From Kitasatospora humi (lineage in GTDB: Bacteria > Actinomycetota > Actinomycetes > Streptomycetales > Streptomycetaceae): a stretch of DNA of 58,471 nucleotides. Shown here piece after piece: positions 7,928 to 16,324 of the stretch. The notes under the pieces are model-generated. The model was not told the DNA's origin, did not search any database, and was given only the letters and a program-made list of their open reading frames with translations. The position numbers were made by a program, and so were the translations under genes. The stretch lies in NCBI RefSeq assembly GCF_020907985.1, contig NZ_JAJJPA010000043.1, positions 1-58,471 on the forward strand, written 5' to 3'. Each line of letters starts with the position of its first letter. The stretch's first letter is position 1.

Positions 7928-8708
7928 GCAGATCCAGCAGTGCCGGATGCAGCACGCGGCCGGCCGCGAGGAAGCCGGTCGAACAGGCGCGCCAGGGCGC
8001 CCCGTGCTCGTCGGTGACCAGGGCGCCGGCCTCGGCGGCGATCAGCGCGCCCGGCAGCAGGTTGGGCGCGTCCAGGCCGAACTCCCAGAAGGCGTCCAGG
8101 TGTCCGGAGCCCACCTGGGCCACCTGGAGCGCGGTCGGCCCCAGGTTGCGCACGGCGATCACGCCACCGCCCAGCACCGCGCTCAGCGAGGCGCCGGCCC
8201 GGTGCAGCGCCCGCGGGTCCGAACCGACCGCCGGCGGCTGGCTGGTGGCGACCACGGCGGCGGTCAGCTGCCGCGCGGACGGGGTGATCGGCCGGCCGTC
8301 CAGCCAGGCGCCGACCCCGCGCAACGCCGTGTAGCTGAAGCCCAGTCGGGGTGCGTGAACCACGGCCAGCACCGCCTCGCCGTCCCGCAGCAGGGTGGCG
8401 GTGACCGCCCACTGCGGCTGACCCAGCAGGTACTGCACCGCGCCATCGGTGGCATCGCACACCCACCACTCGCCACTCTCCGGCACCTCGCCCGTCAACT
8501 CGGCGTCCAGCCAGCCGGCTTCCGGGCGCAGTGCGGTCAGCCGCGCGCGCAGCAGGCCGGCCGCGGGCTCGTCGACCGCGGTGAAGGCGGCGAACGCCGC
8601 TGCGCGGTCGGCGGCCGGCGTCGGCTCGGCGCGGTGGCGCTCGACCAGCCAGTCACCGGTCTCGCGCACCGCCGCCAGCACGCCGTCCAACAACCCGTTC
8701 TGCTCCAT
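7920..8708 (-). CDS. Inositol monophosphatase family protein (divergent motifs)
   Basis: A 262-residue protein of the inositol monophosphatase/FBPase fold. The second metal-binding motif appears as CDATDGAVQYLLG, a variant of the usual DPIDGTxNF. The third appears as LDAPNLLPGALIAAEAGALV, where a WDxAAG is normally found. The upstream GEE Glu pair is not obvious; ELTGEVPESGEW lies at its place. Metal binding may thus be altered and the substrate is unlikely to be inositol phosphate itself. The ATG at 8708 is used; longer frames add untypical sequence. It is divergent from the double Lrp regulator (110 bases), which could control it. Confidence 0.7.
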   Translation of the reverse strand: MEQNGLLDGVLAAVRETGDWLVERHRAEPTPAADRAAAFAAFTAVDEPAAGLLRARLTALRPEAGWLDAELTGEVPESGEWWVCDATDGAVQYLLGQPQWAVTATLLRDGEAVLAVVHAPRLGFSYTALRGVGAWLDGRPITPSARQLTAAVVATSQPPAVGSDPRALHRAGASLSAVLGGGVIAVRNLGPTALQVAQVGSGHLDAFWEFGLDAPNLLPGALIAAEAGALVTDEHGAPWRACSTGFLAAGRVLHPALLDLLN

Positions 8709-8818
8709 CGTCCCGCTCCCGTCCCGCTCCCTGAGTTCTCCCGTGCGGCACAAGGAGTACCGTGATCGCGCTCGACCACGTCGTAGAGCACCCTGGAAGT
8801 GACGGAGATCGGACAGAG

Positions 8819-9802
8819 ATGGCAGCAGAAACAGCGGATCCGGACACCTTGGACCTCCTGGACCGCCGACTGGTCTGTGCCCTGCAGCTCGACGGCCGGG
8901 CCGAGCCGGGCCGGATCGCCACCGCACTCGGCGTCTCGGTGCGCACCGTGACCAGGCGGCTGGTCCGGCTGCGGGAGACCGGCGTGGTCAAGGTGGTGCT
9001 GCAGCCGCGGGCCGTGGACGACGCGGTCGGGGCGCTGCTGCTGCGGGTCCGGGTGCTGCAGGGCCGGGTGGCCGCGGTGGCCGACGCGCTCGCGGCCCGC
9101 TCGGACGTGCCGTTCGTCGACGTGATGCTGGGCGGGCAGGAGGTCGGCGCGGTGCTGGTCAGCGACCAGGCCGGCCGTGACGGTCTGCTCTACCGCCGGC
9201 TTCCGGTCACCGGCGCGGTCATCGAGACCACGGTGTACGCGGTGCTGCACCTGTTCGCGGACGCCGCGCAGTGGCACGGCGGTCTGCTCACCCCCGAGGA
9301 GACGGCCGCCCTCACCCCGCCGCCGGTGCCGCCGGCCCCGGTCGCGCCCAAGGGGGACCCGCTGGACCGCGCACTGCTGGCCGCCCTGGCCGACGACGCC
9401 CGAGGCTCGGCCGCCGCCCTGGCCACCGCCGTCGGCGCGCCCGAGTCCACGGTGCGCCGGCGACTGCACCGGCTGGCCGCCGGCGGGCAGTTGCGCACCC
9501 ATGTGACCGTCGACCCGCGGCTGCTCGGCATGGCCGTGGACGCCAACCTCTACCTCTCACTGCCGCCCGAGCGACTCGCGGCGGCCGGCAGGGCACTGGC
9601 CGCCCACCCGCAGGTGCACGGGGTGGCGGCGACCAGCGGCCCGCACAACCTGATGGCCGCCGTCTTCTGCCCGGACCACGCCGCGCTCTACCGCTTCACC
9701 ACCGAGGTGCTCGGCCCGCTCGGCGTGGACCGGATGGAGACGGTGATCGTCGCGCGGGCCGTCAAACGCGCGGGTGCTCGGGTGGTGCTGCCCAGGCGCT
9801 GA
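8819..9802 (+). CDS. Lrp/AsnC family regulator with two HTH-RAM repeats
   Basis: About 327 residues, twice the normal Lrp length. The first winged helix (LDLLDRRLVCALQLDG ... VSVRTVTRRLVRLRE) is followed by a RAM-like domain. The second helix-turn-helix (LDRALLAALADDARG ... ESTVRRRLHRLAAGG) and a second RAM domain ending in VIVARAVKRAG come after. Such tandem proteins act as intramolecular dimers and bind amino acids or related ligands. The ATG at 8819 is favoured over GTG 8762 because it starts directly at the first domain. It is divergently transcribed from the phosphatase-like gene. Confidence 0.8.
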   Translation: MAAETADPDTLDLLDRRLVCALQLDGRAEPGRIATALGVSVRTVTRRLVRLRETGVVKVVLQPRAVDDAVGALLLRVRVLQGRVAAVADALAARSDVPFVDVMLGGQEVGAVLVSDQAGRDGLLYRRLPVTGAVIETTVYAVLHLFADAAQWHGGLLTPEETAALTPPPVPPAPVAPKGDPLDRALLAALADDARGSAAALATAVGAPESTVRRRLHRLAAGGQLRTHVTVDPRLLGMAVDANLYLSLPPERLAAAGRALAAHPQVHGVAATSGPHNLMAAVFCPDHAALYRFTTEVLGPLGVDRMETVIVARAVKRAGARVVLPRR

Positions 9803-9885
9803 GGCGCTCAGGCGCTGGGCGCGACAGGTGCGTCAGGCGCGCGGACGCGCGGGCGGTGGTGCTCCTCGGGCGCGCGGTGGTGTCA

Positions 9886-9899
9886 CCCGGGCGCCCGGG
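9886..9899. terminator. Palindrome in the convergent intergenic region
   Basis: CCCGGGCGCCCGGG is a perfect 14-bp palindrome in the 102-bp gap between the Lrp gene and the convergent membrane-protein gene. The position suggests a bidirectional transcription stop; the hairpin would be short, so this is tentative. Confidence 0.3.
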
Positions 9900-9904
9900 G
9901 CGCG

Positions 9905-10384
9905 TCAGGCGTGCGTGGTGGAGCCCGGCCGGACCACCATCAGCACCGTGACCACCGCCCAGAGCAGCGAGAACAGCCCGGTGCTCATGGCCAGCATCTT
10001 GAGCCCGCCCAGCGCCTTGCCGGCGTCGGCCCGCGGATCCCCGGCCAGCGTGTCGATCACCGCCTGCTGCGGCGGCAGCACCAGCACCAGCAGCACCAGC
10101 GCCGCCACGATGGTGAGCACCAGGGAGGCGATCAGCCAGGGGCTGCTCATGACGCCCATCACCTGTGCGGTGCCGATGCCCAGCACCGGCACCAGCACGC
10201 CGCCCGCCGCGTAGACCTTGGTGATCCGGTTCAGGGTGCGCACCGCCGAGGCCTCCCCGGCCGCCTCGGGACCGTCGGCCAGTGCGGCGCGGGCCTTGCG
10301 CGGGAACATGGTGGCCGCGACCGTCACCGGTCCGATGGCGATCACGGCGGCCAGAACGTGCAGGCTCAACAGGAACTTGCCCAT
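9905..10384 (-). CDS. DUF2269-like integral membrane protein
   Basis: A 159-residue membrane protein with four hydrophobic segments: FLLSLHVLAAVIAIGPVTVA at the N-terminus, then VLVPVLGIGTAQVMGV, LIASLVLTIVAALVLLVLVL and FSLLWAVVTVLMVV. The N-terminal LHVLAAVIAIGPV pattern is typical of the small predicted membrane family DUF2269. Function is unknown. ATG at 10384 begins the first membrane helix directly. It is divergent from the surface-protein gene, with 243 bases between the two starts. Confidence 0.65.
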   Translation of the reverse strand: MGKFLLSLHVLAAVIAIGPVTVAATMFPRKARAALADGPEAAGEASAVRTLNRITKVYAAGGVLVPVLGIGTAQVMGVMSSPWLIASLVLTIVAALVLLVLVLPPQQAVIDTLAGDPRADAGKALGGLKMLAMSTGLFSLLWAVVTVLMVVRPGSTTHA

Positions 10385-10627
10385 GGAAAGGGTCGCTTTC
10401 GTGCGGTGGGTGCGGCCGTCCGGGGGAAACGGCTCCGCCCGGCACGCTAACACCCGCCTCCGCCGTCCACGGGCCCGGCCCTGGCGTCACTCGTCCGGGT
10501 GACATTTGATCGTTTTTGCGGGCAAGTCCGGCATGGCTTCCAAGGCCGCGCCGCGCCCCGCGCGTTGGATGGTCCGGTGTGCCCTTTTCCTCTGCAGCCG
10601 GGGGCCGTCATGCGTGGAGGCGCGAGT
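10385..10627. other. Divergent promoter region, no gene seen
   Basis: 243 bases between two divergent starts. It includes an AT-richer stretch (ATTTGATCGTTTTTGC near 10504) just after a 5-bp inverted repeat GTCAC/GTGAC (10486-10490 and 10499-10503). GGAGG at 10615-10619 is the ribosome site of the next gene. No clear -35/-10 pair can be assigned. Confidence 0.4.
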
Positions 10628-12016
10628 ATGAGGCATGCGAGCAGGTCCGCACTGCCGGCGGTGATCGCCGTCGCCGTGCTGGCCTTCCCGGCGCCCCGAG
10701 CGATGGGCGCGCCGTTCCCGCCGCCGCCCGTGCCGGCCGTGCCGTGCGCCGGACCGGACTGCCCGTCGACCTGGCCGCCGCTGGACAGCGGAGCCACCGG
10801 CCGGGACGCCGGCATCAACGTCTTCGTCGGCGGCGACTACGACGTGACCGGACGGGCAGCCGAGGTGGCGGGCCCGGTCGTCGCGCTGGGCAACCTCACG
10901 GTGGACAGGAACGGTGGCGGCGCCTTCAGCGTCTCCCCGGCCGGCGCAGGCAGCCGGCTGCCGCCACCGGGCGGCGGCGACCTCGTCTCGGTCGGCGGCG
11001 ACGTGGTCTCCCGGCCGACCGACGACATCCTCATCGGCCCCGGCCCGGACTCCCCGGCCACCGGCATCGCCGGGGGCGACCTGCGCTACGGCGGCACCAC
11101 GAGCGGCACCGTCGTCGTCGAGCCCACGGGCCAGGCGGTCCACGACACCGGGGTGCGCGAGCAGTACGCCCCGCTGCGCACCACCATCGAGTCCGTCTCC
11201 GACTGCGCGGCCCGGCAGCAGACCACCGGCGTGGTCACCGTCACCGACAGCGAGGTGACCTTCACCGGTGACGGGACCAGCGCGCGCCAGGTCTTCGACG
11301 TCGGCCGGAACCTGGCGAGTCCGACCGGCGACCGGATCGGCCTGGCGTTCACCGGCATCCCGGTCGGCGCGACGGTGATCGTCAACCTGCTGTCGGACGA
11401 CGCGCTGATCAACACCTACAGCCGCACCGGCGACCAGAGCGCCCCGCTCACCCGCCTCCGGTCCAAACTGCTGTGGAACTTCCCGACCGCCAGCGTCGCC
11501 ACCATCGGCGGCGCCCGGTTCCAGGGTTCGGTGCTGGCCGGCAACCCCAACGGCACCACCACGCTCTCCGCCGCCGGCGTCACCGGCTGGCTCCACCTCG
11601 CCGGGAGCCTCGACCAGACCAGCGGCGACGGCGGCTACGAGTGGTCCACCCAGCCGTTCGAGGGCGACCTGCCGGAGTGCGACGCGAACTCGGCGCTCGC
11701 GCCCGCGGCCGCGGCCACGTTCCCGCCGCCCCGCATCCGGACAGCGAGCGCCATGCCGACGCCCACGCCGCCCCCGAGCCCGCCGCCCACCGACACCCCG
11801 CCGGCCGGCGCCGCGGACACCGCGGCCGTCGCCCAGGAGCCCCCGGAACGCGGGGGCGCCGCCCCGACCACCAGCGCGCAGGGCGGCGGGCTCCCCGACA
11901 CCGGCGCCGGCGGCGCCGGTCCACTGCTCGGCACCGCCGGCACCCTGCTGATCGGTGGCGCGTTGGCGCTGCTGCTCGGCCAGCGCCTGACCCGGCGCCG
12001 CGCCCGCCATCGCTGA
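10628..12016 (+). CDS. Choice-of-anchor A family surface protein with LPxTG-type sorting signal
   Basis: A 462-residue secreted, wall-anchored protein. A signal peptide (SALPAVIAVAVLAFPAP) is followed by a domain with INVFVGGDYDVTGRAAEVAG, the 'choice-of-anchor A' type adhesin domain. It continues with a beta-rich region (NLLSDDALINTYSR, ASVATIGGARFQGSVLAG), then about 90 residues of Pro/Thr/Ala-rich wall spanner. The C-terminus is a sortase sorting signal: LPDTG, hydrophobic segment LLGTAGTLLIGGALALLLG, and a basic RRRARHR tail. ATG at 10628 is chosen over 10610 because GGAGG lies 8 bases before it. Substrate or adhesion role is unknown. Confidence 0.8.
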   Translation: MRHASRSALPAVIAVAVLAFPAPRAMGAPFPPPPVPAVPCAGPDCPSTWPPLDSGATGRDAGINVFVGGDYDVTGRAAEVAGPVVALGNLTVDRNGGGAFSVSPAGAGSRLPPPGGGDLVSVGGDVVSRPTDDILIGPGPDSPATGIAGGDLRYGGTTSGTVVVEPTGQAVHDTGVREQYAPLRTTIESVSDCAARQQTTGVVTVTDSEVTFTGDGTSARQVFDVGRNLASPTGDRIGLAFTGIPVGATVIVNLLSDDALINTYSRTGDQSAPLTRLRSKLLWNFPTASVATIGGARFQGSVLAGNPNGTTTLSAAGVTGWLHLAGSLDQTSGDGGYEWSTQPFEGDLPECDANSALAPAAAATFPPPRIRTASAMPTPTPPPSPPPTDTPPAGAADTAAVAQEPPERGGAAPTTSAQGGGLPDTGAGGAGPLLGTAGTLLIGGALALLLGQRLTRRRARHR

Positions 12017-12149
12017 CGCGGAGCACCCGACCTGGGAGCCCCCGACGCGGGAGCACCTGGTGGCCCGCCACCGTCGACGCCGGTGCACCTGCCGCGCGCG
12101 CACCCGGTGGCCCGCCGACCGACGGCCCACCAGGTGCGAAGGACGGCCC

Positions 12150-13394
12150 TCAGGTCACCGCGCCCCGCCGGTGGAACCGCTCCGCACGCCACTCACCGCT
12201 CGCCAGCACCTCGCGCAGCGCCTCGGCCGCGTCCCAGGCGTCGGTGTACGAGGTGTAGAGCGGGGTGAAGCCGAAGCGCATCAGGTCGGGTGCCCGGAAG
12301 TCCCCGATCACCCCGCGCTCGATCAGCGCCTGCACCACCGGGAACCCGTCCGGGTGCCGGATCGCCACCTGGCTGCCGCGCCGCTCGGGCTCCCCCGGGG
12401 TGACGATCTCCAGGTCCGCGAGCCGCGCCATGAACAGCTCGGTCAGCGCCAGGCTCTTGGTCCGCACCTGCTCCAGGTCCACCTGGTCCCAGATCTCCAG
12501 GGTGGCCCGCAGCCCGGCCAGGGCCAGCAGCGGTGGGAAGCTGGTCATGAACCGGGTGATGCCCTCGGCCGGCTGGTACTCGGGCCGGAACGCGAACGGC
12601 TCGGAATGTCCGAACCAGCCGGTCAGCGGTTGCCGCACGGCGTCGTGGTGGCGGGTCGCCGCGTAGAGGAATCCGGGTGCGCACGGCCCGGCGTTGAGGT
12701 ACTTGTAGGTGCAGCCGACCGCGAAGTCCACCCCGCAGGCGGTCAGGTCGATCGGCAGCGCCCCGGCCGAGTGGCACAGGTCCCAGATCATCAACGCCCC
12801 GGCGCGGTGCACCCGTTCGGTGATCCCGGCCATGTCGAGCAGCACGCCGGTGCGGTAGTCGACGTGCGAGAGCACCACCGCGGCCACGTCGTCGTCGAGC
12901 TGGGCGTCCAGGTCGTCCAGCGAGTCGAGCAGCACGCTGCGGGTGCCCTCGAAGAGTCCGGTGACGCCTTCGGCGATGTACAGGTCGGTCGGGAAGGTGT
13001 CCCGCTCGCCGAGCACCTTGTGCCGTCCGGGGCGCATCCGCAGCGCCGCGGTGAGGATCTTGAAGAGGTTGACCGAGACGCCGTCGCAGACCAGCACCTC
13101 TCCGTCGCCGGCCCCGATCAGCCGCGCGATCCCGGCGCCGAGGGTGTGCGGCAGCTCGGTCCAGCCGGCAGCGTTCCAACTGGTGATCAGGCCCCGGCCC
13201 CACTCCTGCTCGACGGTGCGGCGGACCGTCTCGGGGGTGCGCACCGGCAGCACGCCGAGCGAGTTGCCGTCCAGGTAGATGCCCTCGGCGGGCAGGGTGA
13301 ACTCCTTGCGCAGCGGGCCCAACGGGTCGACGGCGTCCAGCGCCGCGCACTGCTCACGGGTGGTGGGGACTGCCAGGCTCTTCGGGTCGCTCAC
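12150..13394 (-). CDS. kynU: Kynureninase
   Basis: A 414-residue PLP enzyme that cleaves kynurenine to anthranilate and alanine. The PLP lysine lies in GCTYKYLNAGP, preceded by the cofactor Asp region MIWDLCHSAGALPIDL. The substrate-side IYLDGNSLGVLP and SWNAAGWTELPHTLG motifs near the N-terminus are standard for the family. The GTG at 13394 overlaps the TGA of the dioxygenase gene (GTGA), so translation is coupled. Downstream of the tryptophan dioxygenase, it makes a two-step tryptophan-to-anthranilate operon; the formamidase between the two steps is not in this window. Confidence 0.92.
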   Translation of the reverse strand: MSDPKSLAVPTTREQCAALDAVDPLGPLRKEFTLPAEGIYLDGNSLGVLPVRTPETVRRTVEQEWGRGLITSWNAAGWTELPHTLGAGIARLIGAGDGEVLVCDGVSVNLFKILTAALRMRPGRHKVLGERDTFPTDLYIAEGVTGLFEGTRSVLLDSLDDLDAQLDDDVAAVVLSHVDYRTGVLLDMAGITERVHRAGALMIWDLCHSAGALPIDLTACGVDFAVGCTYKYLNAGPCAPGFLYAATRHHDAVRQPLTGWFGHSEPFAFRPEYQPAEGITRFMTSFPPLLALAGLRATLEIWDQVDLEQVRTKSLALTELFMARLADLEIVTPGEPERRGSQVAIRHPDGFPVVQALIERGVIGDFRAPDLMRFGFTPLYTSYTDAWDAAEALREVLASGEWRAERFHRRGAVT

Positions 13395-14230
13395 AGCTCT
13401 CCTCGCACGGTCCACAACTCCGGAAAGACGTCCTGCTCGGTGGCGGCCTTCAGCCAGGCCAGTCCGCTGGAGCCCGCGGTGCCCGACTTGTCCCCCATGG
13501 TGCGCTTGACCGAAGAGTAGTGGCGCTGCCGCCAGCGGGTGACCCGCTCGGCGGTGTCCAGCAGCGCCTCGGCCAGTTCGACCAGGTCGGCGTGGGCCGG
13601 GTCGGTGTAGACGGTGCGCCAGGCGGCCTGCACGTCCTCGGCCGGCCGGTAGCGCTCGGTGCCGGGGACCGGCGGCTCGGCCAGCAGGCCGCGGCGGGCC
13701 AGCAGCGCCAGCACCTCGTCGTAGAGGCTCGGCCCGTGCAGGGCGGCGGCGAGCTGCTCGTGGACCTCGGGCGCGCCGTTGTACATCGCCAGCAGCCGCT
13801 CGGACTTGTTGCCGAGCAGGAACTCCAGCAGGAGGTAGGCCGAGGACTGGAACCCGGAGGCCTCGCCGAGCAGCGGCCGGAAGGCGCTGAACTCCACGGG
13901 GGAGAGCGTGGCCAGCAGGTCCCAGGAGCTGTTCAGCACGTCCTGGGTGAGCGCGCCCCGGCGCAGCGCGGCGCGAGCGGCCGGCAGGTCGCCCGCGCGC
14001 AGCGCCTGCTGGGTCAGCGTCCACTCGTGGCGCACCAGGTCGAAGAGCAGCTCCATCACCTGGGTGGTGATGATGAACGACAGCTCGGCGTCGACGGTAC
14101 TTCGCGGCTGCTGCAGGGTGTGCAGCACGTCCAGGCGGGCGTAGGCCTCGTAGGGCGTGGCGCCGCCGTGCGCCGCGGCCGGGTCGGCGTCGTAGGCCAG
14201 CTTCGGCTTCTGGACGGTGGACTGGGCCAT
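13391..14230 (-). CDS. kynA: Tryptophan 2,3-dioxygenase family protein with active-site substitutions
   Basis: A 279-residue heme dioxygenase of the TDO family, expected to turn tryptophan into N-formylkynurenine. The heme-ligand region WRQRHYSSVKRTMGDKSG and the following GTAGSSG loop (ammonium-binding Thr) are intact. Two expected residues differ. The catalytic-base position in the usual F-HQ-ELW motif reads FIITTQVMELLF (Thr for His), and the carboxylate-binding Arg of SGFQS-YR-EF reads SGFQSSAYLLLEF (Leu for Arg). The Thr form may be common in actinobacteria (my recollection); the Leu is more surprising. First gene of the operon with kynureninase, divergent from an Lrp regulator. Confidence 0.85.
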   Translation of the reverse strand: MAQSTVQKPKLAYDADPAAAHGGATPYEAYARLDVLHTLQQPRSTVDAELSFIITTQVMELLFDLVRHEWTLTQQALRAGDLPAARAALRRGALTQDVLNSSWDLLATLSPVEFSAFRPLLGEASGFQSSAYLLLEFLLGNKSERLLAMYNGAPEVHEQLAAALHGPSLYDEVLALLARRGLLAEPPVPGTERYRPAEDVQAAWRTVYTDPAHADLVELAEALLDTAERVTRWRQRHYSSVKRTMGDKSGTAGSSGLAWLKAATEQDVFPELWTVRGEL

Positions 14231-14317
14231 GATTTCGCTCCCTCTCGTGGCAGGCGCGGACTATTGTGCGGCGGCTCCCGGCAGTCTTGAATGGGCGCTG
14301 GCTACCAGATCGCGCTC

Positions 14318-14330
14318 ATCGCTTTGCGAT
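14318..14330. promoter_or_regulatory. Candidate Lrp operator between the kyn operon and lrp
   Basis: ATCGC-TTT-GCGAT, a perfect 5-bp inverted repeat, lies in the 166-bp divergent intergenic region (14231-14396). It sits in a relatively AT-rich stretch, where Lrp/AsnC proteins often bind their own and their target promoters. The assignment rests on position only. Confidence 0.35.
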
Positions 14331-14396
14331 CACAAGCTGTTTTCCCCGATGACTTGCCGATCACTCCGGTACCGGCTCACCGTCCTGGAGGGACCG

Positions 14397-14837
14397 ATGG
14401 CGCTGGACGCGCTGGACCGCCGACTGCTCGCCGAATTGCAGGCCGACGCCCGGCTCTCCTACAACGAATTGTCCCGCCGGGTCAGCCTGTCGGCGCCGGC
14501 TGTCGCCGAACGGGTGCGGCGGCTGGAGGCCGACGGGGTGATCGCCGGCTACCACGCGCAGGTCGACCTCTCCCGGGCCGGACTGCCGGTGACGGCGCTG
14601 GTCCAGGTGCAGTGCTACGGCCCGCGCTGTCTGCTGCGCGACCCGGAGGTGGCCCAGTGGCCCGAGGTGCTGCAACTGCACCGGGTCACCGGCGGGGCCT
14701 GCTGCGTCCTGCTGGTGGCCGTCCCCGGGATGGCCGAGTTCGAGGCGCTGACCGACCGGTTCGCGCCCTACGGTCAGCCGACCAGCTCCATGATCCTCTC
14801 CACCCCGGTGCCCTGGCGGCCGGTCACCCCGCCCTGA
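14397..14837 (+). CDS. Lrp/AsnC family transcriptional regulator, likely of the kyn operon
   Basis: A 146-residue Lrp-type regulator. The N-terminal winged helix (LDRRLLAELQADARLSYNEL, then SAPAVAERVRRLEADGVI) leads into a RAM ligand-binding domain. ATG at 14397 follows TGGAGGGACCG. A longer frame from 14217 would run back into the kyn intergenic region and is unlikely. Divergent placement beside the tryptophan-degradation operon makes it the probable local regulator, responding to tryptophan or kynurenine; this mirrors KynR-type regulators in other bacteria and is inferred from position. Confidence 0.85.
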   Translation: MALDALDRRLLAELQADARLSYNELSRRVSLSAPAVAERVRRLEADGVIAGYHAQVDLSRAGLPVTALVQVQCYGPRCLLRDPEVAQWPEVLQLHRVTGGACCVLLVAVPGMAEFEALTDRFAPYGQPTSSMILSTPVPWRPVTPP

Positions 14838-14844
14838 GCCCGGC

Positions 14845-15483
14845 TCAGGACCTCCCGCCGGCGAGGTGGACGCCGAGCTCCTCCAGGCCGTTGAGGAAGA
14901 GCTCCACGCCGACCGCGGCCAGCAGCAGACCGAGCAGCCGGGAGAGCACCTCCAGCGAGGTCTGGTGGGCGCGGCGCAGCAGCGGGGCCAGCACCAGCAC
15001 GCTGACCGCGTTGATCGCGACCACCATCAGGTAGGCGGCGGCCACCGTGAACCGCCAGTCCCAGGTGTCCTTGGCCAGCGACTCCACCAGCACCGCGGTG
15101 ATCGCCAGGGGACTGGCGATGTACGGCAGGGACAGCTCCCGCACGCCTTCGGCCAGCGGGCTGCTCAGCTGGTCCTCGTAGTCGGAGGGTTCGACGCCGA
15201 AGTGCACCCCGAGCACCAGGCCGACGGCGTAGAGGAAGAAGATCGCCCCACCGGCCAGTTGCAGCGACTCGTCGCTGACGTGGAAGAACTCGGTCACCGG
15301 GTCGGCCAGGAAGGCCATCACCACCCCGACGCCCGCCGCCAGCGCGGTGCTCACCGTCAGCAGTCTGACGAGCTCCCGGTGGCTGCGGGAGCGGCTCAGC
15401 CGGGCGTAGGTCAGCAGCACCTTGGGCGGACCGACCACGGCGAAGAAGGTGATGAAGGCGCTGCTGAGGTTGAAGGCGACCAT
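14845..15483 (-). CDS. MarC family integral membrane protein
   Basis: About 212 residues with six hydrophobic segments, beginning FNLSSAFITFFAVVGPPKVLL. It contains the family pattern SLPYIASPLAITAVLVESLA in the middle and a C-terminal segment VLSRLLGLLLAAVGVELFLNGLEEL. MarC/UPF0056 proteins are inner-membrane proteins of unknown transport function, once wrongly linked to multiple antibiotic resistance. ATG at 15483 starts directly at the first helix. It converges with the Lrp gene, 7 bases apart. Confidence 0.8.
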   Translation of the reverse strand: MVAFNLSSAFITFFAVVGPPKVLLTYARLSRSRSHRELVRLLTVSTALAAGVGVVMAFLADPVTEFFHVSDESLQLAGGAIFFLYAVGLVLGVHFGVEPSDYEDQLSSPLAEGVRELSLPYIASPLAITAVLVESLAKDTWDWRFTVAAAYLMVVAINAVSVLVLAPLLRRAHQTSLEVLSRLLGLLLAAVGVELFLNGLEELGVHLAGGRS

Positions 15484-15680
15484 TCCCCCAGGATGAGCGA
15501 GCCGCTCCGGGCGGGGCGGTCGGCGCACCGGCGCGCGGCGAGGTGTGGGCAGCGTCTCAGCGGGCCCGCGAGGGTCCCCCGGATGGCCGCGCCGGGGTCG
15601 AGGAGTGGGCGGCCATCCGTTGGGATGGAGGCGTCAGCCGGGGGGAGGCAGGCCCCCGGGGCGGCAGAGATGAGGACACC

Positions 15681-16223
15681 ATGGGCGCTGGCTACCGCAA
15701 GGATCTCGGACTGCTCGTGCTGCGGGCGGCCGTCGGCGGGGTGCTGTTCTCGCACGGCACCCAGAAGCTCTTCGGCTGGTTCGGCGGCGGCGGGCTGGAG
15801 GGCACCGCGAAGGCGATGGAGTCGATGGGGTTCAAACCGGGCGGGCAGAGCGCGCTGGCGGCGGGCCTGGGCGAGGCCGGCGGCGGCGCGCTGCTGGTCG
15901 CGGGGCTGGCCACCCCGGTGGCCGGGCCGGTGGTGGCGGGCACCATGGCCGGGGCGATCTCGGTGCACTTCCCGCACGGCTTCTTCGTCACCAAGGGCGG
16001 CTACGAGTACCCGGCGCTGCTCGGCGTCTGCGGTCTGGCGCTCAGCATCGCCGGCCCGGGCCGCTACTCGCTGGACGAGCTGACCGGCAACGCGTTCAAC
16101 CGTCCGGTGCTCGGCGTGCTGTCGTTCGCGGCCGCGGCGGCCGGCGCCTATGCGGTGGTCGCCAAGCGGGACCGTGCGATCAAGGAGGCCGCCGCCAAGG
16201 CGATGGTCTCGGAGCCGGAGTAA
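15681..16223 (+). CDS. DoxX family membrane protein
   Basis: A 180-residue membrane protein. LGLLVLRAAVGGVLFSHGTQKLFGWFGGGG is split here only by citing its core SHGTQKLFGWF, the DoxX signature, at residues about 26-36. Three more hydrophobic segments follow (GGGALLVAGLATPVAGPVV, PALLGVCGLALSIAGP, LGVLSFAAAAAGAYAVV). DoxX proteins are quinone- or thiol-redox-linked membrane proteins; the partner here is unknown. ATG at 15681 has only a weak upstream AGATGAGGA site. A palindromic terminator follows the stop. Confidence 0.8.
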   Translation: MGAGYRKDLGLLVLRAAVGGVLFSHGTQKLFGWFGGGGLEGTAKAMESMGFKPGGQSALAAGLGEAGGGALLVAGLATPVAGPVVAGTMAGAISVHFPHGFFVTKGGYEYPALLGVCGLALSIAGPGRYSLDELTGNAFNRPVLGVLSFAAAAAGAYAVVAKRDRAIKEAAAKAMVSEPE

Positions 16224-16237
16224 GTAGTCGACGCGCC

Positions 16238-16261
16238 CGTCCGGCCGCCGGCGGCCGGACG
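16238..16261 (+). terminator. Terminator hairpin after doxX
   Basis: A perfect 24-bp palindrome (arms CGTCCGGCCGCC and GGCGGCCGGACG) begins 15 bases after the DoxX stop. It could stop transcription in both directions. Confidence 0.6.
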
Positions 16262-16324
16262 GAGGAGTCCGCAAACCAACCCGCAGTCGAACAGCTGGTG
16301 AACATCGGGTCCAACCCCGCCTGA

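Noticed and set aside
14289..15696. A 16-bp identity, ATGGGCGCTGGCTACC, at 14291 and at the DoxX start 15681
   Set aside because: In 58 kb of GC-biased DNA a match of this length is expected by chance; no flanking similarity exists, and the 14291 frame is not protein-like.
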